From NCBI RefSeq assembly GCF_019399895.1, contig NC_091886.1:434001-498000 (forward strand): a stretch of 64,000 nucleotides of DNA, written 5' to 3'. A program made the translations under genes and the position numbers. The notes under the pieces are model-generated. The model was not told the DNA's origin. It did not search any database and was given only the letters and a program-made list of their open reading frames with translations. The DNA comes from Cardiocondyla obscurior (lineage: Eukaryota; Arthropoda; Insecta; Hymenoptera; Formicidae). Numbering within the stretch: position 1 is the stretch's first letter; each line of letters opens with the position of its first letter. This document shows positions 10,952 through 22,369 of the stretch, piece after piece.

Positions 10952-12010
10952 TGTAACGATGCACCCCGACGGTGCATCATTCCCGGCCGACGACCCGCCG
11001 ATGCCGCCGAACCGACCAGCCGTCCGGCAAAGATTATAGAACGCGGCGCGCCCTAATTGTGTTCAATTGTAACGAACGAGCTGTTCCGCGACTAAGTTCC
11101 GCGCGCGGAAAGAATCGAACAAACCCGAGTGAGCCGACGGTACCGCGGCTTCTCGTTCCGAACCACGCCGCGACAAAAAACCTAGCGCCGCGAGCGATAA
11201 GCATCCTACCGCGAACCCCCGGCGCCTACCTTTTTTACGTATAAAAAGGCGACGCCGGAGCGGTAGAACACCGTTCCTGTCCGTTCGCTTCCGAGCGAAT
11301 ATCGACTCCGACTCCGAGCAGAAACCGTCACGGGGTAGAGAGCGCTCTGCCTCGACCAGGCACTCCTGGTGCTCACTCCAGTCCGCACCATAGCAACGTA
11401 TTCTCCGGCTCAAGGGGTAGAGTTCACTCCACCTCCACCGAGTACTCTCGGTCCCAGGAGAAGTCGTACTATCGTGCGGCATCCTCACGATACTTTCGCG
11501 CCGTCGAGAACACCGGGGTTGAGATCTCTCTGCCTCGACCGAGCTATCTCGGTGAATCGACGCCTTACAGGCGCTACCCTCCTATCTATCTCTCATTATC
11601 TCGCGTGCACGTCCGTCGAAATCTTCCGCGTTCATCACATAATTATTCCGCGACGCCGTTTCAAATTTCGGTTAACGCTCCGCGTATAAACACCGCGCTC
11701 CATCTCACTCCCGCCGCTCGCGCCGACGACGCACTCACTCGGCGGGGTGAGCGACCGACCGCGTATTGCCGTGTAAATAAGAAATGTAAACGCGTAGCCG
11801 TCAAACGCGTCAGCGATCTTTTGTTAATTATACTCGATCATCGTCACGTAACAATTCTCAACTTGTACATATTTTTATACTTATAATAAACTTAGTTCAT
11901 TATTCAATTCAATCTCGAGTGTATCTAACGACCCTCTCAACCGAATCCTGCAATCCCGACGAGCGCTCCGGGACCGGCTCGCTAGAGCGATATTCGGTGT
12001 CCGCGACCAA
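10952..12010 (+). other. LTR-like GC-rich island with a TATA box
   Basis: The island starts TGTAACGATGCACC (TG...) inside the mariner-like relic, carries TATAAAAA at 11240-11247, and near 11885 an AATAAA followed by sequence ending about 12005 (GGTGTCCGCGACC). That order (U3 with TATA, then poly(A) signal) resembles a solo LTR of about 1 kb on the plus strand, but no second copy and no convincing target-site duplication were found. An alternative end is near 11640, where TAATT of the left flank recurs. No protein-coding gene is supported in it. Confidence 0.3.
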
Positions 12011-12084
12011 AAAAAAAACGGGTCGTTTCAAATTTAAGCGTTTATTTGCGAGAAATCAACGTTTTAAAATTTATTATATTCGAC

Positions 12085-12230
12085 CGAGAGCGAGACGATG
12101 CGACAACGCGCGAGCAAGCAATGCGGCGATACGCGAGGCGTGGTTAATGACATCACGCAAGCGAGATGATGTGACGACGTGCGAGCGAGCGGTGCGGCGA
12201 CGCGCGAGTGACACGATGCGACCAAAACGA
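12085..12230 (+). repeat. GCGAG-rich subterminal-like repeat
   Basis: Irregular repeats of GCGAG, GCGACR and CGCGCGAGC occur here, for example CAACGCGCGAGCAAGCAATG and GACGTGCGAGCGAGCGGTG. They resemble the 123-bp GCG-rich repeats found inside the arms of the palindromic mariner-like element (52833-53090), so this may be the continuation of the relic at 10862. Confidence 0.35.
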
Positions 12231-12250
12231 TACAACGACGTCGCATTGCC

Positions 12251-13240
12251 TCAGACGCACGTCGTCGTATTGTTTCGTATGGAAACTTCGATGTGTTCTT
12301 CCCAATGACGTCTCGTTACTCCGTTCAAATTCTTCTCGATTAAGTGAATAATCAAAGCTCCCCAGGAATCCGTCGGAAGCCCCATGCCTTTCCGTACGCG
12401 CAAATGCTTCTGTACGTGGTCGATCAAATCTTGAACCGCGCCGGCCGACTCGCGCTTTACTGATGGCAGCTCAAACACATTGTACGTGTTTCTTTTTTAT
12501 ACCTTGATCGTTATCGTATCGCTTCTTCAGCTGCTCCTACGCAATGTCATAGTTCTCGTCCGAAATCTTAATCGCCTCTATCGTTTTAGCGGCTTGGTTT
12601 GTTAATGATCCCATCAAATATTGAAATTTTTGTACTCTTGTTAATTCGTTCTCGTAGATCAGCGTTTTAACCGTGTCGTGGTACCGCTTCCACTTTTCGC
12701 TTTGACTGTCGAAGGATGGTAAATTTATAGTCGGTAATTTTACTTGAGCTTCGCGCACAGATAAATTTAACCGCGCTTATTCGTTCAAATAATTGCATCT
12801 GTTGCTCTAACACTCGTTCCAACGCACTGCTCTGTTCCTCCGACAGGGCGTTCCATCAATTGCCGTATCATTAAATTTTGTTGATCCAAAACTTGTTTTA
12901 AAGTTGCATCGCTGCTCGTACTAGCGGTCGGAGAATCTTGCACTGCCGGTGGTGCGACTTTCTCCGCAAGCTTCATTAAATCTACCTTTATCGCGTAATA
13001 TCGTTCGTCAAAATCTAATTCTTCTGCCGCGTCTGTCTGCTCGTATTCCTCGTCCGTTGTCACGGCCAACAACTCGCGACAAGTTGCTTGAAATTTTTCA
13101 TGGATTTTGTCTGCTGCCTTTAATCTCGTTGAAATGTCCGCATGCGAGAGGTGTTCTATGTTCTGTTCGGCTTGTGTAATAAAATTTCAAAGCTTTCCCT
13201 TGAATGTGCGATTCGATCTCCGGTGATAATCAGCACTCAT
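12251..13240 (-). pseudogene. gag: BEL/Pao gag fragment (DUF1759), decayed
   Basis: The frame starts at ATG 13240 and shows typical BEL gag segments in order: FHEKFQATCRELL-type helix near 13095, LPTINLPSFDSQSEKWKRY at about 12740, FQYLMGSLTNQAAKTIEAI near 12610, and GMGLPTDSWGALI..HWEEHI near 12390-12280. It is broken by a TGA at 13187-13189, a TAG near 12537, and at least two frameshifts (near 12785 and 12500), and stops short of any zinc knuckle. Neither LTRs nor pol were found, so this is a truncated old copy on the minus strand. Confidence 0.65.
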
Positions 13241-15074
13241 TTTCGTAATTGAATTATAACGGGTTTTTTTTTTGTTTTGTTTGACAGCGTCAATTGTCGG
13301 CTACTTTATTTAAGAAATGCGTCACGCAGTTACAAAGAATTAATAAATCTGAATTCGCGAAATATATACGACTGTGATGCAAACTCGTTGCGGTATCACA
13401 AACGACTCTCTTTTTTACATTTTTTCGCAAGGCACGCTATCGGTTCAGGTAGATCCCGCTCGATCTCCTTATTTGTTTTCACAAGTGTGCTCGTCTATTT
13501 CGCTTGTATTTATCAACACGTTTGTACCGTTAATTTTGAACCTATTAGTTCTATATATAAAGCTTAGATTCATGCCGCAATTGCAATCTTAAAAGTTATT
13601 TCCTTTCAGAACCTACTGCCAGACATTCGATATTTATTTGAAACATTGCCGGACCCTGAAAGTTTAATGATTTTTTATATCTTGAAAAGTTTCTACGGTT
13701 TAGTTTTTCGTTGGACCCTCTACTTATTATTTGTTGCAAGTTTCTCTTTTTTTATGTATACATCTGGCAATACAGGATGTTTCTGGCTGTAAAATTATTT
13801 TTCTAGAAGGTTAGAAGTGCTCTCTTTCAATCCCAAATAGATATAGTATACTTCCTCGTATCTATTTTATCAAACATGTGTCGAAAAAAGGAAATGTGAA
13901 GTTTAAGAACGTAACAAAGGTGAAGGAGAAAGATTGCTAGAGAAATTGAAGAAGGAAAAAAAAATAAAAGGTAAACGAAGAGTGAGAAAAAAGAAAAGAA
14001 AAAGAAGGATATGGAATAAAAACGAAAGAGAAAGAATAGAAAAGTAAAGAAAAAATGTGAATGAAAGATGTTCTATATTAGACCGAGAAGCCGCAGCAAA
14101 TTTCAACGAGACGGAAAAGAAAATGAGACATTGAGGCTTAATTACGGGAACATTCAAACGTTTAATACAAAGTCAGAAATTATACAAACGAAATGAGAAT
14201 TAACGCAACTCAGCACGAAGCAACATTTAAAGAAAAAAAATGAGCGCAAAAATAGTACTTAGACCGACACACGTATACGACAGTGTGTACAAGCTCGGTC
14301 GTCGACCCATTCAAATTCGCTATGCACAGCGAGTGACAGATAAGTCGCAACTGCCCGCCTTACAAAATTGGGGCTTTTTTATACTCGAGGAACGTTTCCA
14401 GAACTGCCGAGAAGAGTCGAGGACCGGAAAGACGTCATACAAGAATATTCTATTGCCTTCTAGAATATTCTTTATACAATAAATAAAATAAGTTGTAACA
14501 AGCCGAGATCGTACGCAAAACCCATTATTTTTGAGAGGCGTTGATGTAAACATGACATGAAAACACAGAGAATGAACAGCTGTTCGAAAAATATATAGAT
14601 TCAGAAACGCGCTATCCTGACCGATACAAGACTTTAATGACACGTTTAATTAGCGTCGGCAATACGCGGTGCATGCGCGTACTTCAAACAAAAGCAAATA
14701 AACAATAAGAGTGGAGATAAAGAAATGTTGCATTGCAAAGGCAAGAGGAAGTTCAATAGGGGGAGAGGCAGCTGGGCATGTATGTGGGGTGCGTCAACGC
14801 AGGAACCCAGGAGGCGATCCGCGAACACGCACATCCAGTTAGGTTATAAAATAAATATAACATAAATTAAACTAAATTAAGTACGGTAAGAAATTAGAAT
14901 AAAAGACAGAGAAGCAAAAAGAGCGGTATACAAAAATAAGAAGTTTTGGCAAATGGCATGTAGGTTAAACTAAAGTAAAAAAAATTTATAATTTAAAAGA
15001 AAATCAATAAAATATTTCTAATATTATTATTTAATGTAACATACTTTTATTATAACTAATATTTTTTATTTCAG
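13241..15074. other. Mostly non-coding; one possible orphan exon
   Basis: After TTCCTTTCAG at about 13600-13609, one frame is open for 44 codons (NLLPDIRYLFETLPDPESL, then FYGLVFRWTLYLLF) and looks protein-like with a hydrophobic end. No family is recognised and no clear donor follows. 13890-14870 is purine-rich (GAAA and AGAAAA runs) with no convincing gene. 14870-15074 is AT-rich. Confidence 0.3.
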
Positions 15075-15819
15075 CATAATGATAATGTTGAGGCAACTGT
15101 TATCTTTCAATATCAGTTTTACATATATAATAAGCGTTTTTCGATTCTGCTGTATTGCTATCATGATAATTTCAGTGAGTAACAATTTTTAATTAATCTA
15201 AAAATATTATACTTATCAAATCTAAAGAAAGCGTAAAGCTACTGCACTTTACCAGTCAGTAATATATTATCAATAAGATCTGTTTCTCGAGAAACTTTAG
15301 ATACCATCGGTAACTTTGTGGGAGGGATTTCTGCATATTATGTATGCAGTCGGTGGAGTTGTGCAGCTGTATATATTATGTTACTCTGTGCAACAATTAT
15401 TAAATGCGGTAAACTTTGATTGCAATACGTACCTTTATATGTTCATAATACAAACTCAAAAGGATTAAACTATGAAATATTTATAATTAAGTTAAATAAA
15501 ACATTCATTACTTTCTATTTTTAATTTAGAGTATTGAAATAACGGATTATGCATTCCATGAGCAATGGTACCAATACAGAGCGTCTATAAAACGTATATT
15601 TATGTTTATGATAATGGCGAATAATTTAGAAATTAAGCTTTTCACGTTCGAGAAATATAATTTATCTTTAGCTTCATTTATGGCGGTGAGTTTAACGTAC
15701 ATCCTAAACATTTTATTAATACGTTAAATATCACATTACGTCATTACAAATTTTACGTAACATTTTAGATTTTAAATCAGTCATATTCAATTGCGCTTTT
15801 GTTATTAAAAATTAATTAA
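15075..15819 (+). pseudogene. Odorant receptor (7tm_6), C-terminal four exons only
   Basis: Four exons with consensus splice sites, all phase 0: 15075-15174 (membrane segment, donor GTGAGT), 15301-15408 (GFLHIMYAVGGVVQLYILCY, the TM6 signature), 15530-15685 (YAFHEQWYQYRASIKRIFMF, the A-x-x-x-x-WY motif followed by the TM7 loop), and 15769-15819 (ILNQSYSIALLLLKIN then TAA). This order and the last-exon pattern (ILxxSYS..LLL) are characteristic of insect odorant receptors, ligand-gated cation channels of sensory neurons that work with Orco. No upstream exons (the first ~250 residues) were found in the preceding kilobases, so it is a truncated copy or its 5' part was displaced. The visible exons have no stops. 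Confidence 0.72.
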
Positions 15820-16545
15820 AATAGGCGTTATTGCACAGAATTTATATAGTAAGTATATTTTTAATTATATATAATTCTGTTGTGTCGTGGGATAACTTGA
15901 TATACACATTATTATATCAAATGGTTATTATATTTTTATACTACATATTTACTACATTGCTTTCTCTTTCGAGGTTTGCTTACTACCGACTGGCTCCGCC
16001 GACAATAACTCTAAATCAGTATCAGTTCTGTACTATCTGAATAAAATAATAAAGACACTCGGGTACTAACTTAAAATACATTGTACAAACAAAATACACA
16101 ACATAAAATACATAAAAATTAAAATACATTGATATATACCTGTAGAGTTGGATGAATAAATTGGAGCAAAAAAGGGATAATTGTTTGATTTAATATAAAG
16201 AATAATTAACAAAGGAGATGCACTGTACTTATACGATGTTCACTGAGTGGCTTTTCCAATGCATCTGAGATGCCCCGATTCATTTAGTGGCCCGCTGGCT
16301 CTATCGTTTCTTTGTCTCTAATCTAGGGATACAATTTCTTTCACGCACGTACTTATGATTCATCTGAATTTCTTTCTTTTGTTCTTAAGGTTCATCACAC
16401 TCTTCTTGGTTATAAAGCACGTTCTATTTACTTAATATTAGATTACCATATAGCACACTCAGTTTGAATAATAATATTTTATAATTAATAAAAAATAATA
16501 TAAAATTATTTCTCAACAATACCAACTAATTAAAATACATTCATA
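15820..16545 (+). other. No gene seen
   Basis: AT-rich sequence following the odorant receptor fragment. A 69-codon open frame at 15831-16040 is hydrophobic and low in complexity and does not resemble a known protein. Nothing else is seen. Confidence 0.5.
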
Positions 16546-16720
16546 TACAGGGTGTCCCAAAGTCATGTAGACAAACTTTGGAACTAGGTAGATCTCGTTA
16601 TTTTAAGACGAAAAGTCCTTTACCATTTTTTATTCCGAGTAATATTAAGCGAGATAAAAATTATTGAAAATAGTTAAGAAGGGTAGAAAATGGCGGAGAT
16701 CGAATTTGGAAGTCTGTTTT
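16546..16720 (+). mobile_element. Relic terminus of a mariner-like element
   Basis: ATATACAGGGTGTCCCAAAG is followed about 60 bp later by AAAAGTCCTTTACCATTTTTT and then a GCGAGATAAAAATTATTG segment. The same landmarks with the same spacing occur at the ends of the palindromic DD41D element. No transposase follows, so this is a single decayed end. Confidence 0.5.
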
Positions 16721-17987
16721 TGCTGTGACTGCGTCAGGTAGAGACCCCCCCTGGGGTAAAGCGGTTGCTTTTTTATAAGTAGCGCGAAGAAAGAGTAAGA
16801 AATTGGGCGTTGGCGTAAGGTTAAAATTGCTCTTGGGAAAAACAAAGATATAAATATTGAAATAAATATTTATTTTAACATGATATAATTTGGAGCTACA
16901 ACAATAAGGAAAAATAAAACTACAAGTATTTTAGCCTATTTACAATATTTCTTATTTTAAAGCGGAAAACTCGCAACGTTGTTTTAAATATAAGATTTAG
17001 CTATTTGGTCACGTAATCGTAGGAAAGAGAAAAATGTTTATTGATAAATCTACGTTTTAGTAATACGGGGGCGCAGGCTTTCGTTTCGGTTCGAGTCACG
17101 ACGTCGTAAAATGCTGTGCGACGGATAGCGTTAAAGCGTAGATTTATCGCAGTCGGATTTTCTTCCTCGCTTCGCTTGTTTTCCCTTTGTAATATTAAAG
17201 ATTTAATAGATTTGAAATTAACTATTAAAGAATTGCTGTAATTTAGCGTGATTCCTACTATCTTGCAGACTTTATGCGTGCGCCCATCCGGTGTACGAAC
17301 GACATACGCGTAAAATTTTGGACCCCCGGAGACAAACGACGTGATATAGCTCCCGCAACCGTAGCTTTCGAGCTCGTCGGTCATATCGCCTAGAAAATTT
17401 CCCGTAGTTGGTTCGTACTCGTTTGGAGCGCCGATACTTAGATATATACAGGAATCGGTGTCGTAATATAATACACGCTGGTCGAGTAGTTCGAGATACT
17501 CGTATAATTTGAGTCTCGCTTGGGCTGTTGTGTACGCGGCAATCACCACGTTTGTCATTGGGGAGGCGGCGATTGCCTCTTCCCGTAGCTGCCACGAGAC
17601 GTAAAGCACTTCATCGTTGACGGGTAGCAACGATGTTACTTCGTGTTCGTTGCTTGCGAGTAAAGACGCGAACTGTTGATAGGTATTTATAATCTCGGTT
17701 TTCGGAAGATTGCTTTGCTGCCCGAATTTTCCCCAAAACGAGTTTATGTATAATTTCGCAACCGACCGTAAGCCTGGGTTTCGCGCGATATTATTTTTAT
17801 CGAGGGTGATACCTTCGGTATTTTCGTACTCGCGTAGATAACGCTCTTTAGACTCGTCATCTACGCATTCGCTTGGCCATCCGCTGGCTTCTTGTTTGAG
17901 CTGAAGGAAGCAGTTTATGTAATCGGTGAATAAACCGCCTTGGCGCGTGGTACACAAGGAGGAAATCGAAATGACTCGACAGCAGAA

Positions 17988-18017
17988 CAGTACAATTGGT
18001 TAATTCCAATTGTACTG
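17988..18017. repeat. 12-bp perfect inverted repeat at a polymerase break
   Basis: CAGTACAATTGG, a 6-nt centre TTAATT, then CCAATTGTACTG. It lies exactly where the polymerase frame is lost between IWQYNV and the downstream GGLFTDYINC segment, so it may be a small footprint or insertion. Confidence 0.6.
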
Positions 18018-18125
18018 GTGCCTGGAACATTGTACTGCCAAATTTCGCTTACAGCTCTTACAAGATAGCCTTTCTCCCCATGTAGGAAACGCCGATGCTC
18101 GAGAAATGGCCCAGCATCGGCCCGA

Positions 18126-18312
18126 GCGTCGGCTTGCCAGAGTTGGACGCCCGAGACTGGCCCAATATTGGCACAAGCGTCGGCTTGCCAGGACTGGACG
18201 CCCAAGACTTGGCACAATGCTGGCTGAGCATCGGCGTGCCAAGGTTGGACGCCCAAGACTGGCCCAATATCGGCACGAGCGTCGGCTTGCCAGGGCTGGA
18301 CGCTCAAGACAG
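18126..18312 (+). repeat. 51-bp tandem repeat, about 3.7 copies
   Basis: Unit start GCGTCGGCTTGCCAG recurs at 18126, 18177, 18228 and 18279, each followed by TGGACGCCCAAGAC-like sequence. It is internal to the MITE-like element. Confidence 0.85.
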
Positions 18313-18489
18313 TGCAATTCTGGCTGAGCATATCGGCTTGATAAAAAGTCTTGTAATAAAGAGTCTCTAACAATAAAAAAAATATATATATAATATAATT
18401 AATAAAAAGAGTAAAATTAATATAACGTAATATAATAATCTATAATATAATAATATAATATAATAATATAATAAATAATAACAAAACTG

Positions 18490-18720
18490 GGCCAATTTTG
18501 GCTGAGAAACGGCAACCAAGACTGGCCGTAACTTGGGTGCCCAGGCTTGGGCCGACGCTGGCATTAGTATCGGCCCGATTTTATTCCGTCGTACAAACAA
18601 GACTGGGCCAATTTTGGCTGAGAAACGGCAACCAAGACTGGCCGTAACTTGGGTGCCCAGGCTTGGGCCGACGCTGGCATTAGTATCGGCCCGGCGTTAT
18701 CATTCCGTCGTTCAGCCAAG
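18490..18720 (+). repeat. Tandem duplication of about 115 bp
   Basis: The block from ACTGGGCCAATTTTGGCTGA to GGCATTAGTATCGGCCCG occurs twice (about 18487 and 18602) and is virtually identical. It is rich in TTGGC / GCCAA motifs. It is internal to the MITE-like element. Confidence 0.85.
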
Positions 18721-21429
18721 CCTAGGCCAGTCCTGGCTAACAATCCCCGGCCAAGCTTGGCAGCTTGGGTGACCGGGCTTGGGCCGACGTTGGCCCATTT
18801 CACATTTCCTACATGGGTCAATGGCTTTGCGCAATTCACAAGCAACCCAGGTACCCTCGAACTCACGACGCACTACGCTCGTGCGTGTACTCTGTTTCAG
18901 CGAATGTTTCGCAACAGCTACGACATAAGGCAAACATGAGTTTACCGTGCACTCGATACGGAAGCACAGAGTGAAAAAGGTCGCGTGGGGGGAGTACTCG
19001 GCAGCGAACGAGTTCTTCCACAGCGTCAAAATTATATCGATTGGGTGAGCCAATTAGCTCGATGCATTCCTCGCTGATATATATATCCGGATGACCGATC
19101 GGGAAAGCGCCGGTTTTTAATATAAAAGGATAAAGTGAGCATACGTCCACGTAACGAATTTTCTCGTTATTTTTAATTTTACACAGCGTCGATATATTAC
19201 CCGTACGGCCACCGAAGAATGCATCGCGAGGTTCGAGAGGTGGATGTTTTAACATCGGGTGATTTTTGAAAAATTCCTGCATTTCAGGATTTTCTCGCAT
19301 CTCGTTGTTAAAAACACATTCCCATTTTTCCTCGACAAAATAACCTAATTTTCGAAGACGGTTTGACCGGGCAATGGTGTGATTGTAGCGGGTTTCGAGA
19401 GTACAACCGCTATCGCGGTTTACCAATTTTCGATCCCGATTTTCGCGGTAGCACATCGGGCATCCGTGCCAGAAGCAACCGTGAAATTGCAACACGTGTC
19501 GCTTTGTTGTGTTACTCGATTGCGTCTCGTAATACCCGTCAACGAGTACGCCTTCGATCCTATACTCGCGATCGCGACCCGCGTGGATTATGCGTCGACC
19601 GAGTTCGCGTTCCCTCCACACCAGCCATTGAAGCGCTTTACGCGAATCAGGGTTTCTGTAGCCCCCGGCCGGTATGATTCCTATTTGGTTTTTGCGTAAG
19701 AAATTTTTGTGAAAAACTCGCATGCAAGTGGAGGCGATAGTTGTACACTCCTCGAAGGGACACACGTTACCACGTTCTAAAAATATACGTCTAAACGCCA
19801 TACATGCGCGTCGGAGGATGTCGACGTCGTTGCGACAATATTTGATTATTTCCTGTTGGAAATTAAATACGGTATTTTTTTCCAGCATTTCAGCGTGCCA
19901 TGTTAAAAATCGTTTGCGCTCTTCGTCCTTCATTTGATCTGGAGAATAATAGTGCACAGCAGGTAGCGGACCGACGTAGTTTTGGTTTTCTTTCTTGTTA
20001 AATAAATGCGGAAAAGTACTTTTGACTACGACCCCCTGCAGTCCGAAAGCTTTAGGCAACTCGGCTAAAGCCATAGGCATGTAATTGACGCTATCAACAA
20101 ATTTTGTTCGTCCGAGGGTCATTACTATTATTTTCGAACCGTTCAAATTAAATCCGGCTTTTGCCGAGTATCCTGCGTTTCTACAAGGTGTTTCAAAATG
20201 AACTGTGCATCGAATGCTTTAGCATTGTGAGCGATGCAGATAAATTTTTTAAAATATTTTGTTTCACGTGTGGCAAAATCGACAAGCTGCTTTACGAGAA
20301 CTGGCTGTGGCGGTTAAATTTAGTATGGGATTGTAGTGATGCGAATCTTCGTAATACATTATATTTAATTGATGAGCGGGTTTGTGCGCTAAAGAGAGGT
20401 GTAACGCGGCACCGTCGTACAGTGGTTTTTTGCCGAGAGCAAACGTGCTAAAATTATATATTCTTATTAGGATATTTTCTTCAAGCAGAACTCGTTGAAG
20501 ACGCTCAATCTCGCGAATTCCACATTCTTCTGCGGGTATGGCGATACCGGCTTTCCTTGTTAGCTCAAGCGCTAACTCGCGTTGTAGCGAGGAGGTACGG
20601 TATCTTACGGAATTCCATCTTTTATGGAGCTCTCCCTCGCGCAGATTTCCTCGCTCGGAATAGATTCGCGCCACTACGAGTGAACGCGGAAGACACAAAT
20701 TATCTGTATTCGCGAGTTGTAAAATCGAGCGTTTAGCAACCCCCGCGTGTGTTAATTTATTTGACATGCCTCCGCGGCCGACGGGAAGCGCCGCGTTAAA
20801 AACTTGAACGTTAAATTTTTCCGCGACATCAATCCCACCGGCGCTTTGTGCTACTGAACTTACGAGATTCCATATATCCTCGTGAGTTAAGTCCTGTACA
20901 GGACGGAACGACAGCCCCGCTGAGCCGTGGGTTAGATTCGCGGAGTTAAACGCTAAGCCTACATAATTTTCTGACTCTCTCGAACGCACCGCGTACGCGT
21001 GGATTTCGCGGAACGCACTTTCCAGCCAACGGGAAATATCGTGACCATCGGGTGGCTGACGTATTTTAAATGTGGCCTCTCGCCCGAGTAATTTAAAATT
21101 TTTTAATTGTCGTGAGTTTTCCGCGTGTAATTCTACATAATTAAATCTATCGCCAACCTCGTTTCGGTGTTCAAACTGGTCACCTTGCTGTTGCTGCTGG
21201 TGTTGTGATAGCTGGTGTTCGAGTTGTTCGCTCTCGGCACCGTCGTCGTCGTCGCTGACGATATCGTTAAAAATGCTGTCTTCTTCGGAGTACCAGTTTA
21301 TTGGCACCGTCGCATCTGAGGAGTTGCGGGAAGTAGACGTCGACGACACGCTATCCCGTCGGATTTCGCCACCACCATGCTGTATTTCTGAAAACGAAAA
21401 ACTTATTAATCTCGCCTAATTGTTAGATT

Positions 21430-21827
21430 TGTTATATCCCGAGCCCTTAGCAACAGAGGCTCGGGAATAACGCCGGAATGTCGCACGCGCGCGACCGTTT
21501 AGCTTGATCGGCAGAATACCGCCAATCAAGGTAACCCGGCATTTCCGGTCGGGACGCGACGTCCGAGGACAGTCGCGGTTGCCACCCGCGATTCTGCTGA
21601 TTGCTATGAATTTTGACATAGCAACAGCAGAAGATATATAAGGGCAGCCGCGGCCCGGACGAGCAGTCGCAATTAAGAATTTGTATTACACACGCGTGGC
21701 TTTGAAAGCTGTAATTTATCAAAGGGAAAATAAAAGACTACTATAACTTGAACGAGAGATATTTATTCGGCAACTTCCCGTTACACTATCCGGAGAACGG
21801 ACCCCACAGCACCTTCCCGGTGCAACA
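21430..21827 (+). repeat. 5' LTR of gypsy-2
   Basis: Starts TGTTATATCCCGAGCCC and ends GGTGCAACA (TG...CA). Contains TATATAAG at 21635-21642, a likely core promoter, and an AATAAA near 21728. The first internal bases are TCTGGTGGCAACG, in the primer-binding-site position. Confidence 0.9.
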
Positions 21828-22369
21828 TCTGGTGGCAACGGTGAGATCCGCCCTCCGGAATCAGGTCGCTGCAAGCTAATCCGCCTTAGTCGGCTTGTAG
21901 TGCGGGATCTCTAAAACAAACAAGTGAACAGACGTGAGAACTCATTCATAAAAAGGAAAACAGAAGAATATAAGAAGCAGAGAAGGCCGGACGCGAAACC
22001 CGAGCAACCACTGACCAGCGTAACTACGGAGCAGCAGCCACGCAGATAAGCAGCCCAAGCAGACAAACTACGGGACGGAGAAGCGTGTGAGCAGCCAAGC
22101 TGAAAACATCGCGACTCATCAGCAACCAAGCAGCATGCTGTTACTGACGCTAATGTAAGTTAGATATATATATGCATGCAAAGCGAAAAAGCGAATAAGA
22201 ATATATGTACCGCGGCGAATTCCTCTTGCATTGTCACACGTCGCGGCTATCTTGGTTGAACAACATTACCGAGCCCGAAAACCTACAACCGATCTTTAAA
22301 AGAATCCCGTATAGATCGACTAATTAAACGCGAAGTTTTATCCGCGAAACAACAGTAGACGACGAAATC

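Larger units (their letters stand above)
18077..18817. mobile_element. 741-bp MITE-like element in the polymerase gene
   Basis: The termini are CCCATGTAGGAAA and TTTCCTACATGGG, a perfect 13-bp inverted repeat. TC lies on both sides (18075-18076 and 18818-18819), consistent with a 2-bp duplication: removing one copy joins the two polymerase segments in a plausible way. The interior has no transposase. It is built from GC-rich repeats with a central AT-rich stretch (about 18375-18485). Overlapping open frames on both strands here come from the repeats. The superfamily is unknown. Confidence 0.7.

Noticed and set aside
14240..14482. 80-codon frame starting MSAKIVLRPTHVYDSVYK
   Set aside because: No recognisable family, no splice context, and surrounding DNA is low-complexity; not supported as a gene.
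18010..18939. Dense overlapping frames on both strands
   Set aside because: They follow the 51-bp and 115-bp repeats of the MITE-like element.
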